A stretch of DNA of 64,000 bases from Giesbergeria anulus (GCF_900111115.1 NZ_FOGD01000011.1:32631-96630); one strand, 5' to 3'; shown: positions 18,878 to 28,268, counted from the first letter of the stretch. The notes: a model not told the origin generated them from the letters alone. Numbers and translations are program-made.

Positions 18878-19749
18878 CGGGGTGTGGGAGAGGTGTTTGC
18901 CAGGGCTACCTTGAGCCAACGCACGGCCCCGCCCCGGGTGTGCAGCACAGAAAATTGCAGGCCGCACAGCTGTATCTGCTCGCCGCGCCGGGGGGCATGG
19001 CCCATTTCGTGGGCGATCAGGCCGCTGATGGTCTCGAAGGACAAATGTGCATCGCTGCTGCACAGTGGCAGCCCCAAGGCTTGGGCTAGCCTGTCTACCG
19101 GGGTATCGCCACTGACGCGGTAGGTTTTGTCGGGCAAGCCCAAAATATCGCCTTGGTCTTCAGGCAGGTCAAACTCGTCTTCGATCTCACCGACGATCTG
19201 TTCTAGCACGTCTTCAATGGTGAGCAATCCGGCCACACGGCCAAACTCGTCAATCACGATGGCCATGTGGTTGCGGTTGCCCCGAAACTCGCGCAGCAGA
19301 TCATTGAGGCCCTTGGTTTCGGGCACAAACATGGCTGGGCGCAGCAAGTCGCGCATTTGCAGCTGTGGGTTGTGTTGCAGCTTGAGCAAATCTTTGGCGA
19401 TCAGCACGCCCACAATGTTCTCTCGTTCGCCTTGGTACACCGGAAAGCGCGAATGCCCTACCCCAATGATGGTGGGCAGCAGGGCATCGAGTGTGGCATC
19501 TACCGGGAGCATGTCCATGCGTGGTGCGGGCACCATCACGTCGCCTGCTCGCACATCGGTTAGACCAATGACGCGCTCTAGCATCAGGCGCACTTCGGCG
19601 TCAATCAGGGCATTGCTTTCGGCCTCGGTGAGCACTTCCAGCAGCTCGGCCCTAGAGTCTGGCCCAGGGTGAATGAACTCGACCAGCTTTTGCAGGAAGG
19701 TGCGTTTATCTTCCCTGTCGGGCCAACGCGCAGAGTGTGGATCGGACAC
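18874..19749 (-). CDS. corC: CorC/HlyC-family CBS-domain protein (YbeX-like)
   Basis: 291 residues. An N-terminal linker with ALIDAEVRLMLERVI, a pair of CBS domains (about 65-195; VMVPAPRMDMLPVD and NRNHMAIVIDEFGRVAGLLT) and a C-terminal CorC_HlyC domain (about 205-285). It lacks the DUF21 membrane domain. Family members are linked to Mg2+/Co2+ efflux and ribosome-associated functions (YbeX). Overlaps lnt by 4 bases, a conserved pairing. Confidence 0.9.
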   Translation of the reverse strand: MSDPHSARWPDREDKRTFLQKLVEFIHPGPDSRAELLEVLTEAESNALIDAEVRLMLERVIGLTDVRAGDVMVPAPRMDMLPVDATLDALLPTIIGVGHSRFPVYQGERENIVGVLIAKDLLKLQHNPQLQMRDLLRPAMFVPETKGLNDLLREFRGNRNHMAIVIDEFGRVAGLLTIEDVLEQIVGEIEDEFDLPEDQGDILGLPDKTYRVSGDTPVDRLAQALGLPLCSSDAHLSFETISGLIAHEMGHAPRRGEQIQLCGLQFSVLHTRGGAVRWLKVALANTSPTPR

Positions 19750-19840
19750 AGCCTTGGATGCAGGACGTGCAGTAGTAGTGAAAAGGATGGGTAGGATACC
19801 GGATGGCTGCTGTTTCGGGTATCTTTTGCTGCACGCCCGT

Positions 19841-20566
19841 TTATTCTGGCGATTGGTGGCGCGCTGCTTGCACCCCAGCCAAAAAGCGCCAAAACCGCTG
19901 CGCTTGTTGTTTGAGTCGGTAGTCCAGCTCGGCCCATTGCTGCTCTACTAGCTCGGTCATGCGCGAGTCTAGGGTGGCGGGGGGCAGAGTGAGGTAGGCT
20001 TCGGACTCGCAGCCGTCTTGTGTAATCACGGCCCCAGCATGGCGCACGATGTTGAGCATCGCACGGTTTTGCGTTAGTGCATGGATAAAAATCATGCGTA
20101 CACCAGCGTTGCGGGCATGGATAGTGGCCCGTTCAAACAAGCGCGTGCCCAAGCCTTGCCCGCGCCCCTTGGGGAGCACCGAGACACCAAACTCAGCGCA
20201 TTGCTCGTGCCCAGGGTTTTGTGCCAGCGCCAGATGGGCCATCGCAATCAGCTCTAGACGTCGGTTATAGACGCCAAAAATCTCATCCTGCTCAAAATTG
20301 AGTTGATTTACATAGCGGTGGATATGTTCGTCACCGGCGTAGTAGCCAAAACGCAGATAGCGGTCTGCTGGCTCTAATGCCAGCAGGTGGGTCGCGATGC
20401 GTTCGCGGTAGGTGGGGCCTAGCGAACGTATGGGCACCACCAAGGTGGGTTGGGGCAAGGGGTGGGAGGGGGGAAGGGCATCGTCGGTTTCCCGGTTGCT
20501 CACGGGGCGCAGCAGATCTATGCCAGCGTTCCAGGATGCCTTGAGCCAGTCTTTGGTCGGGATCAT
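19841..20566 (-). CDS. GNAT-family N-acetyltransferase
   Basis: 241 residues from ATG 20566 (MIPTKDWLKASW); a longer ORF to 20626 is possible but has no better start signal. The GNAT core spans about 55-180, with acetyl-CoA-binding loop LPKGRGQGLGTRLFERA and the family's LNIVRHAGAVI strand-helix near the end. Substrate unknown. It lies alone between corC and tRNA-Arg, running away from the tRNA gene. A weak GATACC/GGGTATC hairpin lies just past its stop at about 19795-19825. Confidence 0.82.
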   Translation of the reverse strand: MIPTKDWLKASWNAGIDLLRPVSNRETDDALPPSHPLPQPTLVVPIRSLGPTYRERIATHLLALEPADRYLRFGYYAGDEHIHRYVNQLNFEQDEIFGVYNRRLELIAMAHLALAQNPGHEQCAEFGVSVLPKGRGQGLGTRLFERATIHARNAGVRMIFIHALTQNRAMLNIVRHAGAVITQDGCESEAYLTLPPATLDSRMTELVEQQWAELDYRLKQQAQRFWRFLAGVQAARHQSPE

Positions 20567-20679
20567 GCCTGTGACTTTAGGGGTTTTGCCACAACTCTTC
20601 AAGCATTTTTTGTTGCAGTGCAACAATTTTATCTATCTGAGCCAAGCACGGCGCTAAAGCCTTAGAATCTTGCCTGCTT

Positions 20680-20756
20680 GCGGCGTTAACTCAGCTGGAT
20701 AGAGTACCCGGCTTCTACCCGGGCTGTCGGGGGTTCGAGTCCCTCACGCCGCGCCA
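20680..20756 (+). tRNA. tRNA-Arg (anticodon TCT)
   Basis: Cloverleaf by eye: acceptor GCGGCGT/ACGCCGC, D-arm with CTCAGCTGGATAGAG, anticodon stem CCCGG/CCGGG with loop CTTCTAC (anticodon TCT), T-arm GGGGGTTCGAGTCCCTC, encoded CCA at 20754-20756. An integrase remnant follows, so its 3' end is a probable attachment site. Confidence 0.95.
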
Positions 20757-20789
20757 AATCACCATCTCACAGCATTTCACGCCATATCA

Positions 20790-20825
20790 AAAGCCCCACC
20801 CTTCAGAGAGAGCGGGGCTTTTTTG
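20790..20825 (+). terminator. Rho-independent terminator after tRNA-Arg
   Basis: Stem AAGCCCC/GGGGCTT separated by about 16 bases, then TTTTTTG. It starts 34 bases after the tRNA. Confidence 0.8.
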
Positions 20826-20860
20826 TTGTCTCACGTCACTTTATAGGGCACCATGACAGA

Positions 20861-20922
20861 CCAACAAATTGTTGGTTGTTTTGTTGGTTCCTCAGACCCG
20901 TGGCACCAACAGGAACCAACAA
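20861..20922. repeat. TTGTTGGTT palindromes beside the integrase stub
   Basis: A perfect palindrome CCAACAA-A-TTGTTGG (20861-20875) is followed by an inverted pair TTGTTGGTTCC (20881-20891) and GGAACCAACAA (20912-20922). Clustered repeats between a tRNA and its integrase often are integrase arm-type sites or a promoter/operator; this is inference. Confidence 0.65.
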
Positions 20923-20944
20923 ACACTCATGGGGATGGCGTACC

Positions 20945-21082
20945 GTGGCACTGACTGACAGTTTCATCAAGAATACTAAGCCCGGCGGTAAGCCTGCTGG
21001 GGACAAGCACAGCGATGGCGGGGGGATGTTCCTGCGTGTCAAGGCATCGGGCAAATACTGGCGCTACGCTATCTACGGTAAG
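20945..21082 (+). pseudogene. Truncated tRNA-targeting integrase (N-terminal stub)
   Basis: From GTG 20945 the frame reads ALTDSFIKNTKPGGKPAGDK, then HSDGGGMFLRVKASGKYWRY, which is the N-terminal arm-binding (DUF4102-like) domain of P4-type tyrosine recombinases. Similarity ends near YAIYGKR; the frame runs on to 21253 with unrelated residues. The catalytic domain with the R-H-R-Y residues is missing. It is a relic of an integrated element at tRNA-Arg. Confidence 0.8.
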
Positions 21083-21242
21083 CGCATTCTCCCCACTATG
21101 CTCACGGGAAAAAATCCCGCGCATAGCACCACTACAAAAACCTTAGTTACCAAAGCGCCCGTAATCAGGAAGCACTTTTCTTTTTTACGGTACTTTTGTA
21201 ATTTTTATGCGGTTTTCATTGGGGAGCGTGAACCCCTTGTGC
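21083..21242. other. Remnant region between integrase stub and ychF
   Basis: About 160 bases, AT-richer than the surroundings, with a hairpin at 21096-21126 (CTATGC and CGGGA pairing with TCCCG and GCATAG around AAAAA). No gene seen. It likely contains the deletion scar of the lost element and, on the minus strand, the end of the ychF transcript. Confidence 0.5.
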
Positions 21243-22337
21243 TCAAACGTTGAACAAGAAGTTCAGTACGTCGCCATCTTTAACGACGTATTCTTTGCCT
21301 TCAGCGCGCATCTTGCCCGCATCCTTGGCACCTTGCTCACCCTTGTACTGGATAAAGTCATCAAAGGCGATGGTTTGGGCGCGGATAAAACCGCGCTCAA
21401 AGTCGCCGTGGATCACGCCAGCCGCTTGCGGGGCTGTATCACCGACGCGGATCGTCCAAGCGCGCACTTCCTTCACGCCTGCGGTAAAGTAAGTTTGCAG
21501 GCCCAGCAGCTTAAAGCCAGCGCGGATCAGGCGGTTGAGGCCCGGCTCGGTTTGGCCCATTTCAGCCAGGAACATATCGCGGTCTTCGTCGCTCATTTCG
21601 GCCATTTCGGCTTCCATTTTGGCGCAAATAGCCACTACGGGGGCATTTTGGCTGGCAGCGTACTCTTGCAGACGTTCCAAGTAGGGGTTGTTCTCAAAGC
21701 CGTCTTCGGCCACGTTGCCGACAAACATGGCCGGCTTGGCGGTAATCAAGCAGAAGGACTTGAGCAGGGGCTGGTCTTCTTTACTCACCTCGACTGAGCG
21801 CGCGGGCTTGCCCTGATCGAGTGCCGCTTGGATGCGCGTGAGCAAGGCCACCAACTTGGCAGCATCTTTGTCGTTGCCCGATTTGGCTGCCTTGCTGTAG
21901 CGGTTGAGGGCTTTTTCTACCGTGCTCAGGTCGGCCAAACACAGCTCGGTTTGGATGACTTCAATGTCGGCAATCGGATCGACGCGGTTAGCCACGTGAA
22001 TCACGTTGTCATCATCAAAGCAGCGCACGACATTGACGATGGCATCGGTCTCGCGGATGTGTGCCAAGAATTGGTTGCCCAAACCTTCGCCCTTGGAGGC
22101 TCCGGCCACCAGCCCGGCAATGTCCACAAACTCGACAATCGCAGGCACGATGCGCTCAGGGTCGATGATTTTGGCTAGGTCTTGCAAACGGGGGTCGGGC
22201 ACCTCGACCACGCCGGTATTGGGCTCAATGGTGCAGAAGGGGTAGTTCTCGGCGGCAATGCCGGCTTTGGTCAGCGCGTTAAAAAGGGTGGACTTGCCAA
22301 CATTGGGCAAACCCACGATGCCGCATTTGAGGCTCAT
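21243..22337 (-). CDS. ychF: Redox-regulated ATPase YchF (Obg family)
   Basis: 364 residues. P-loop GLPNVGKST (9-17), switch region [19 protein letters not shown], the [14 protein letters not shown] segment and a C-terminal TGS-like domain ending [11 protein letters not shown]. YchF is an Obg-related protein that binds ATP rather than GTP and associates with ribosomes. Complete, single gene, convergent with the integrase stub. Confidence 0.97.
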   Translation of the reverse strand: MSLKCGIVGLPNVGKSTLFNALTKAGIAAENYPFCTIEPNTGVVEVPDPRLQDLAKIIDPERIVPAIVEFVDIAGLVAGASKGEGLGNQFLAHIRETDAIVNVVRCFDDDNVIHVANRVDPIADIEVIQTELCLADLSTVEKALNRYSKAAKSGNDKDAAKLVALLTRIQAALDQGKPARSVEVSKEDQPLLKSFCLITAKPAMFVGNVAEDGFENNPYLERLQEYAASQNAPVVAICAKMEAEMAEMSDEDRDMFLAEMGQTEPGLNRLIRAGFKLLGLQTYFTAGVKEVRAWTIRVGDTAPQAAGVIHGDFERGFIRAQTIAFDDFIQYKGEQGAKDAGKMRAEGKEYVVKDGDVLNFLFNV

Positions 22338-22404
22338 GGCAAGGCTTTCAGGTAATCAGGGGAAACAGAAGTGGCGATTTTAGAGTCCCGCCACAAAGGC
22401 GAGT

Positions 22405-22424
22405 GCGCCTCCTACAATCGCCCC
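22405..22424 (+). promoter_or_regulatory. Candidate promoter placing ubi-type gene at the transcript start
   Basis: TACAAT at 22412-22417 lies 7 bases before the ATG at 22425, with no Shine-Dalgarno site in between. If used, the mRNA would be leaderless or nearly so. The -35 region is not convincing. Confidence 0.4.
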
Positions 22425-23552
22425 ATGCCGCAAACCTTTGATGTCTGTATTCGTGGTGCCGGTGTGGTTGGTCACACTTTGGCGCTTTTATTGGCGCGCG
22501 AGAGGCTGCGCGTGGCGCTGGTCAGCAGTGCGCCGCCCTGTGGCCCTGACGTGCGGGCCTACGCGCTCAACACGGCCTCGCGCCAGTTGCTCGAATCCTT
22601 GCGCACTTGGCCCGATGCTGTTCATGCCAGCCCGGTGCTGCGCATGCAGGTGCAGGGCGATCAGGGCGGCGAGGTGCTGTTTGACGCCGCCAGCCAAGGC
22701 GCCGAGGCCCTGACTTGGATTGTCGATGTACCGGCGCTAGAGACGCGCTTGGCCGAAGCCGTGCGCTACCAGCCCCAAGTGGAACGTGTCTCAGCCCCAG
22801 TGCCTGCGGCCCTCACCGTTATCTGCGAAGGCCGCGCCAGCCAAACCCGCACTGAATTGGGCGTCGATTTTGAAGTAACGCCGTACGCGCAACACGCCAT
22901 TGCTACCAGGCTGGTGTGCGAACTGCCCCACGGCCAAACGGCGCGGCAATGGTTCCACCAAGGCAGCATCTTGGCCTTGTTGCCGTTGGATGGTGAAGGA
23001 GGCCACAAAGTGGCCGTGGTTTGGTCAGTACCGGCAGAACAGGTGGCCGAGCTGCTGGCGCTGGACGACGACAGCTTTACCCAAGCCCTAGAGGCCGCCA
23101 GCTACGGTGAACTGGGTGCATTGCAATTGTGTGCAGCCCGTGCTGCGTGGCCGTTGCAACAAGCGCAGGCCAGCCGCTGGTGCGGCCCGGTGTTGCACCA
23201 CGGCCAGCCCAGTACCGAGAGCTGGGTGCTGGCCGGTGATGCCGCGCACAACGTGCACCCGCTGGCAGGCCAAGGGCTGAACCTAGGGCTGGGCGATGTG
23301 CAGGCGCTGGCGCAGATTTTGAGTCAACGTGAAGAATGGCGCAGTGTGGCCGATTTGCGCCTGCTGCGCCGCTACGAGCGCGAACGCAAGGCCGCCATCT
23401 TGCCCGTGGGTTTGCTGATGGATGGCTTGCAGCAATTGTTCTCGCGCCCCGAACCGCCCTTGCAGGCCCTGCGTAACTGGGGCATGAACAGCTTTGAACG
23501 CAGCGGCCTGCTCAAAGACTGGATGGCGCGCCGTGCGATGGGTACGCGCTAA
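22425..23552 (+). CDS. UbiH/UbiF/COQ6-family FAD monooxygenase
   Basis: 375 residues from ATG 22425 (MPQTFDVCIRGAGVVGHTLA). FAD-binding GxGxxG is in CIRGAGVVGHTLALLLARE and the second FAD motif is GDAAHNVHPLAGQGLNLGLG. This family hydroxylates the ring of ubiquinone precursors. The exact carbon, and so the symbol (ubiH, ubiF, ubiM), cannot be told from sequence by eye. Followed 39 bases later by dsbC. Confidence 0.88.
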   Translation: MPQTFDVCIRGAGVVGHTLALLLARERLRVALVSSAPPCGPDVRAYALNTASRQLLESLRTWPDAVHASPVLRMQVQGDQGGEVLFDAASQGAEALTWIVDVPALETRLAEAVRYQPQVERVSAPVPAALTVICEGRASQTRTELGVDFEVTPYAQHAIATRLVCELPHGQTARQWFHQGSILALLPLDGEGGHKVAVVWSVPAEQVAELLALDDDSFTQALEAASYGELGALQLCAARAAWPLQQAQASRWCGPVLHHGQPSTESWVLAGDAAHNVHPLAGQGLNLGLGDVQALAQILSQREEWRSVADLRLLRRYERERKAAILPVGLLMDGLQQLFSRPEPPLQALRNWGMNSFERSGLLKDWMARRAMGTR

Positions 23553-23591
23553 GACCCTGCTTTCCCCCGATACCCTTTTTTAAATCTGAAT

Positions 23592-24332
23592 ATGACCCTG
23601 ATTCGTACCCTGCTGGCTGCGGCCAGCTTGGGCGTGGCTTTGACTGCCACCGCCCAAGAACCGGCAGCCATCCGCAAGACTTTGGTCGAGCGCATTCCGC
23701 AACTGGAAAAAATCGACGAAATTCGACCCACCGCGATGAAAGGGCTGTACGAAGTGCGTGTCGGCACTGATCTGTTTTACACCGACACCAAGGGCAACTT
23801 TCTGATTCAGGGCGAGCTGATCGACACCCAAGCCAGGCGCAACCTGACCGAAGACCGCATTAAGCAACTGACGGCGGTGGACTTTAATGCGTTGCCACTG
23901 CAAGACGCCTTTGTGACCGTGCGCGGTAACGGCAAGCGCAAGCTGGTGGTGTTTGCTGATCCCAATTGCGGCTATTGCAAACGCTTCGAGCGCGACCTTC
24001 TCAATGTGGACAACATCACCATCCACACTTTCCTCTATCCCATCCTCAGCCCCGAATCGGCAGAAAAATCGCGCAACATTTGGTGTGCTAAAGACCGCAC
24101 CACCGCATGGAACGACTGGATGCTGCGCGACAAAACGCCGCCCGCTGCTAGTTGCGACACCACGGCCCTGCAACGCAATTTGGCTTTTGGCAAAAAGCAC
24201 AAAATTACCGGCACGCCCACGCTGCTGTTTGCCAACAACCTGCGCATCCCCGGTGCTGTGGGTGCTGCAGAAATCGAAAAACGCCTGACCGAAATCGACG
24301 CCAGCGCCAACAAGGTCAGTGTGGCCCAGTAA
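23592..24332 (+). CDS. dsbC: Thiol:disulfide interchange protein DsbC
   Basis: 246 residues. Signal peptide 1-21 (ALTATA), an N-terminal dimerisation domain (GLYEVRVGTDLFYTD) and a thioredoxin domain with Cys126-Gly-Tyr-Cys129 in FADPNCGYCKRFE. The second Cys pair and cis-Pro segment ITGTPTLLF are present. It isomerises wrong disulfides in the periplasm, kept reduced by DsbD. Start has no strong ribosome-binding site. Confidence 0.94.
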   Translation: MTLIRTLLAAASLGVALTATAQEPAAIRKTLVERIPQLEKIDEIRPTAMKGLYEVRVGTDLFYTDTKGNFLIQGELIDTQARRNLTEDRIKQLTAVDFNALPLQDAFVTVRGNGKRKLVVFADPNCGYCKRFERDLLNVDNITIHTFLYPILSPESAEKSRNIWCAKDRTTAWNDWMLRDKTPPAASCDTTALQRNLAFGKKHKITGTPTLLFANNLRIPGAVGAAEIEKRLTEIDASANKVSVAQ

Positions 24333-24342
24333 GCGGTTTGTG

Positions 24343-26115
24343 ATGTCTACTCCGCCCACACCTGCCGCCCTGCACTACCGCGTTGTGCTGGCTGATCTGC
24401 ACGCGCATCTGTTTCATGTCACGCTGACCATTGCCCAGCCGCTGGCGGCACAGGAGCTATCGTTGCCGGTGTGGATTCCGGGCAGCTACTTGGTGCGTGA
24501 ATTTTCCAAAAACCTGCAAAATCTGCGTGCTAGCCAAGGTGGGGAGCCTGTAGCACTGGTGCAGCAAAACAAGCAGCGCTGGCAAGCCGCCTGCCAGAGC
24601 GGCCAGCCGTTAGTGCTCGAATACGAGGTCTATGCTAATGACCCATCTGTGCGCACGGCCAGCTTGGATGCACTGCGCGGATTCTTCAACGGTACCAGCC
24701 TGTGCCTGCGTGCCGAAGGCTTAACGCAGCAGCCCTGCACACTGGACATCATTGCGCCCGCGTTATCCGCAGAGCAAGCCGCTTGGCAGTGCGCCACCGC
24801 CCTCACCCCGGTGCAGACCGATGCCGCTGGCTTTGGCTGCTACCACGCCGCCGATTACGACGAACTGGCCGACAGCCCGGTCGAAATGGGTGCTTTTTGG
24901 AGCGCCCACTTTGTGGCGGCGGGTGTAACGCACCGGCTGGTAGTGGCTGGGGCCACGCCCTCGTTTGACAGCAGCCGCCTGCTGGCCGATACCCAGCGCA
25001 TCTGCGAAACTGCCATTGCTTTCTGGCACGGCGCAGAGCCACCGCCGTTCCAAAGCTATGTCTTTTTGCTGCACGCCACGGCGGACGGTTATGGCGGGCT
25101 GGAGCACCGCCACTCTACCGCCCTGATTTGTACCCGTAGCGATCTGCCCCGCCTAGGCCAAACCGCCGCCAGCGAGGGCTACACCACGCTACTGGGCCTG
25201 ATTAGCCACGAATACTTTCATACGTGGAACGTCAAGCGGCTGCGCCCGGCAGAATTTACCCATTACGACTACAGCCAAGAAAATTACACCCAACTGCTGT
25301 GGTTTTTTGAAGGCTTTACCAGCTACTACGACGATCTGCTGCTGCGCCGCGCCGGGCTGATTGACGATGCCACCTACCTCAAACTGCTGGGTAAAACCAT
25401 CACCCAAGTGCAGCAAACCCCCGGACGGCTGCTGCAAACCGTGGCCCAAGCCAGCCTCGATGCTTGGATCAAATACTACCGCCAAGACGAAAACACGCCC
25501 AACGCCACCATCAGCTACTACACCAAGGGCGCACTGGTGGCGCTGTGCCTAGATTTAACGCTGCGCCACGAAGGCCAAACCACCTTGGACGCGGTGATGC
25601 GCGCACTGTGGCAGCGCTGCGCCGGTGGCCCCATGACCGAAGCTGACTTGCGTGCTGTGCTGCACCAGTTGGCCGGGCGCTCTTTGGATGCTGAACTCGA
25701 TGCTTGGGTACATAGCACGGCAGAATTGCCCGTGCCCGCCCTGTTAGCTGCCCACGGCATTGCCCCCGAAGCCGAAGAAACCCCTCCCGCCCAAGCGTTG
25801 GGCTTGCGTGTGACAGAAACCAGCGGTATTCGCCTGCAAAGCGTGCTGCGTGGCAGTTTGGTCGAACGCGCCGGTATGGCTGCCAACGATGAATGGCTGG
25901 GCCTAGAGGTGCAAGGCCAAGGCTGGCGTTTGCGCAAACTGGCCGATGTGGCCTTGTATGCGGGCCAAGCCACCCAAGTGATGGCGCTGGTGGCGCGAGG
26001 CGACCGCCTGCTACGCCTGCCACTCAAGTTGCCTAGCGCAGAGGCATGCACAACCGCCAGCCGTTGGAAGGTCAGCGATACGGTGCAAGCCAGCTGCTGG
26101 TTATCAGGAAGTTGA
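24343..26115 (+). CDS. M61-family glycyl aminopeptidase-like metallopeptidase
   Basis: 590 residues from ATG 24343, 10 bases after dsbC. Peptidase M61 N-terminal beta domain (about 10-180), then the gluzincin-type catalytic domain with His289-Glu290-Tyr-Phe-His293 and distal Glu323 (FFEGFTSYYDD), and a C-terminal PDZ-like domain (about 490-575). M61 enzymes cut peptides starting with Gly or Ala. No signal peptide is visible, so it is probably cytoplasmic. Confidence 0.92.
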   Translation: MSTPPTPAALHYRVVLADLHAHLFHVTLTIAQPLAAQELSLPVWIPGSYLVREFSKNLQNLRASQGGEPVALVQQNKQRWQAACQSGQPLVLEYEVYANDPSVRTASLDALRGFFNGTSLCLRAEGLTQQPCTLDIIAPALSAEQAAWQCATALTPVQTDAAGFGCYHAADYDELADSPVEMGAFWSAHFVAAGVTHRLVVAGATPSFDSSRLLADTQRICETAIAFWHGAEPPPFQSYVFLLHATADGYGGLEHRHSTALICTRSDLPRLGQTAASEGYTTLLGLISHEYFHTWNVKRLRPAEFTHYDYSQENYTQLLWFFEGFTSYYDDLLLRRAGLIDDATYLKLLGKTITQVQQTPGRLLQTVAQASLDAWIKYYRQDENTPNATISYYTKGALVALCLDLTLRHEGQTTLDAVMRALWQRCAGGPMTEADLRAVLHQLAGRSLDAELDAWVHSTAELPVPALLAAHGIAPEAEETPPAQALGLRVTETSGIRLQSVLRGSLVERAGMAANDEWLGLEVQGQGWRLRKLADVALYAGQATQVMALVARGDRLLRLPLKLPSAEACTTASRWKVSDTVQASCWLSGS

Positions 26116-26180
26116 AACCAGCCTGTCTTGCAGCTTGGTTATATTGACAGGCCTTATTCCCCATAAACTCAGGAGATAGC

Positions 26181-26960
26181 ATGACCTATGAAATGATTGA
26201 AGTGCGTGTAGAAGCCGAAAAAGTCGGCATCATCACCCTCAACCGCCCTAAGCAACTCAACGCCCTGAACGACCAACTCATGGACGAGCTGGGTGCGGCT
26301 CTCAAGGCCTTTGATGCCGATGAAAAAATTGGCTGCATCATCCTGACAGGCAGCGAAAAAGCTTTTGCCGCTGGTGCTGACATCACCGTCATGGCTAAGT
26401 TCACCTTTGCCGACGCCTACAAAGGCGACTTCATCACCCGCAACTGGGAAACCATCCGCACTATCCGCAAGCCAGTGATTGCTGCTGTGAGTGGTTTTGC
26501 CTTGGGTGGCGGCTGCGAGTTGGCCATGATGTGCGACTTCATCATCGCCGCCGACAACGCCAAGTTTGGTCAGCCCGAAATCAAGCTGGGCACCATTCCC
26601 GGTGCCGGTGGCACGCAACGCCTGCCCCGCGCCGTGGGCAAGTCCAAAGCGATGGACATGGCCCTGACAGGCCGCATGATGAACGCTGAAGAAGCCGAAC
26701 GCGCTGGCTTGGTCAGCCGCGTGGTGGCGCTGGACAAGCTGCAAGAAGAGGCATTGGGTGCCGCTTTAGTGATTAGTGACTACTCGCAAATTACCGTGAT
26801 GGCCGCCAAAGAAGCCGTCAACCGTGCCTTTGAAGGCACCCTGTCGGATGGTTTGATGTTTGAGCGCCGCCTGTTCCACTCGCTGTTTGCTACCGCTGAC
26901 CAAAAAGAAGGCATGGACGCTTTCGTGAACAAGCGCAAGGCCGTGTTCACACACCAGTAA
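26181..26960 (+). CDS. Enoyl-CoA hydratase
   Basis: 259 residues, start preceded by AGGAGATAGC. Crotonase fold with oxyanion-hole segments [15 protein letters not shown] and [15 protein letters not shown], and the two catalytic Glu positions in the GCELA and [15 protein letters not shown] segments. It hydrates trans-2-enoyl-CoA in beta-oxidation or butanoate metabolism. Stands alone; tRNA-Met follows 26 bases later. Confidence 0.94.
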   Translation: MTYEMIEVRVEAEKVGIITLNRPKQLNALNDQLMDELGAALKAFDADEKIGCIILTGSEKAFAAGADITVMAKFTFADAYKGDFITRNWETIRTIRKPVIAAVSGFALGGGCELAMMCDFIIAADNAKFGQPEIKLGTIPGAGGTQRLPRAVGKSKAMDMALTGRMMNAEEAERAGLVSRVVALDKLQEEALGAALVISDYSQITVMAAKEAVNRAFEGTLSDGLMFERRLFHSLFATADQKEGMDAFVNKRKAVFTHQ

Positions 26961-26969
26961 TTTTTCGGC

Positions 26970-26975
26970 TATAAT
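26970..26975 (+). promoter_or_regulatory. -10 box of tRNA-Met promoter
   Basis: TATAAT 11 bases before the first tRNA base. It lies just after the hydratase stop. Confidence 0.6.
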
Positions 26976-26986
26976 TTTGCTCGTTC

Positions 26987-27063
26987 GGTGATATAGCTCA
27001 GTTGGTTAGAGCGCAGCATTCATAATGCTGATGTCGGTGGTTCAAATCCACCTATCACCACCA
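26987..27063 (+). tRNA. tRNA-Met (anticodon CAT)
   Basis: Acceptor GGTGATA/TATCACC, D-arm GCTCAGTTGGTTAGAGC, anticodon stem CAGCA/TGCTG with loop TTCATAA, T-arm GGTGGTTCAAATCCACC, encoded CCA. The A/T-type acceptor end pairs fully, so it is the elongator rather than the initiator tRNA. Confidence 0.95.
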
Positions 27064-27072
27064 AACAAGATA

Positions 27073-27108
27073 AAACCCGCCAGCTCAGTGCAGTTGGCGG
27101 GTTTTTTC
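27073..27108 (+). terminator. Rho-independent terminator after tRNA-Met
   Basis: AACCCGCCA pairs with TGGCGGGTT, followed by a run of T. It begins 10 bases after the tRNA. Confidence 0.85.
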
Positions 27109-27310
27109 ATTGGGAAAATGGGTTAGCTACTGTGCAGGTTAGGTCAAGGCGGTACGCGGCCAGCCAGCACTAACTGGGGTAAAACTACTGGCGGTGGCCC
27201 TATGGGCAGACAACAAGCGCTGTAAGCCCTCTGCCATCTTTGCTGCTATCGAGCGTACACTCAAAGTCGAAGTTCACACCACGGTGGTGATGGCATAACG
27301 GCGCACGCCC

Positions 27311-28132
27311 ATGACCGATTTGCACCCTATCGACCCCACAGTTCGCACCCAGATCGAGGCCAGCCTAAAAACTATTGAAGCCGACTATGGTGTGCGTGTG
27401 CTTTACGCCTGCGAGTCCGGTAGCCGGGGTTGGGGCTTTGCCTCGCCCGACAGCGACTATGACGTGCGTTTCATCTATGTGCATCCGTTGCCGTGGTACC
27501 TACAGGTAAGTGAGCACCGCGATGTCATTGAACTGCCGATTTCTGGCGAATTGGACATCAATGGCTGGGAGTTGCGCAAGGCGCTGGGCTTGCTGAAAAA
27601 AGGCAATGCCACATTGATCGAGTGGCTAGACTCCCCCGTGGTGTACCAAAGCGACGCCCATTTTTTGCACGCCGTGCGCGATGTGGTGCAGCAAGTCCAC
27701 CGGCCTGAGCGCACATTCCACCACTATCTGCACATGGCGCGCAAAAATTACCGTGAATACCTGCATGGCAGCACGGTGCGGCTGAAAAAATACCTCTACG
27801 TGCTACGGCCTCTGTTAGCAGCTCTGTGGATTGAGCAAGGACGCGGCGTGGCCCCTATGCGCTTTGAGGCCTTGGCGCAAGCCATTGTCATCAATCCAGA
27901 GGTGCAGCAGGCCATTGCGCAATTGCTGCACATCAAACGTGCTGCTAAAGAGTCTGAATATGGTCAGCCGCTGCCCATCCTGAATACTTTTATTGACACT
28001 GAACTGACCCGATTGGAGTCCAGCCAGCCGCCAGCGCCACACGAAATGAATTTCTCGACTCTTGATGGTTTGCTGATGAATACTGTGCTGGCGCAGGATG
28101 CCATGCTAGGGGTTTCTCCCAGCGCGAGATAG
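27311..28132 (+). CDS. RlaP/YcgL-type nucleotidyltransferase
   Basis: 273 residues. N-terminal minimal nucleotidyltransferase domain with GSRGWGF (37-43) and the metal-binding Asp49-x-Asp51 in SDYDVRF; the rest is helical, with KKYLYVLRPLLAALW as the conserved core of the PF10127-like family. Members include RlaP, found with RNA-ligase/RNA-repair genes, but none is next to it here. Single gene after 247 bases without other features. Confidence 0.85.
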   Translation: MTDLHPIDPTVRTQIEASLKTIEADYGVRVLYACESGSRGWGFASPDSDYDVRFIYVHPLPWYLQVSEHRDVIELPISGELDINGWELRKALGLLKKGNATLIEWLDSPVVYQSDAHFLHAVRDVVQQVHRPERTFHHYLHMARKNYREYLHGSTVRLKKYLYVLRPLLAALWIEQGRGVAPMRFEALAQAIVINPEVQQAIAQLLHIKRAAKESEYGQPLPILNTFIDTELTRLESSQPPAPHEMNFSTLDGLLMNTVLAQDAMLGVSPSAR

Positions 28133-28240
28133 CAGAGTGCATGGCTGCGCCCCGCCAGCAATCGCCCAAAAAGCCGCCCCATTGCAGCAGATACCTGGCC
28201 ATTCAAACTGCGCGCTTGCGTTAAGGTTACATCGGTAAAT

Positions 28241-28268
28241 CAGACTGCCCCCACCTCGCGGCAGTCTG
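28241..28268 (+). other. Perfect hairpin upstream of the Sel1 gene
   Basis: CAGACTGCC and GGCAGTCTG form a 9-base stem with a 10-base loop, 28 bases before the Sel1 start. No T-run follows, so it is not a clear terminator. It could end the upstream transcript or shape the Sel1 leader. Confidence 0.45.

Noticed and set aside
19795..19825. GATACC/GGGTATC hairpin followed by TTTT on the plus strand
   Set aside because: Orientation fits no plus-strand gene; on the minus strand it lacks a T-run, so it was only noted with the GNAT gene.
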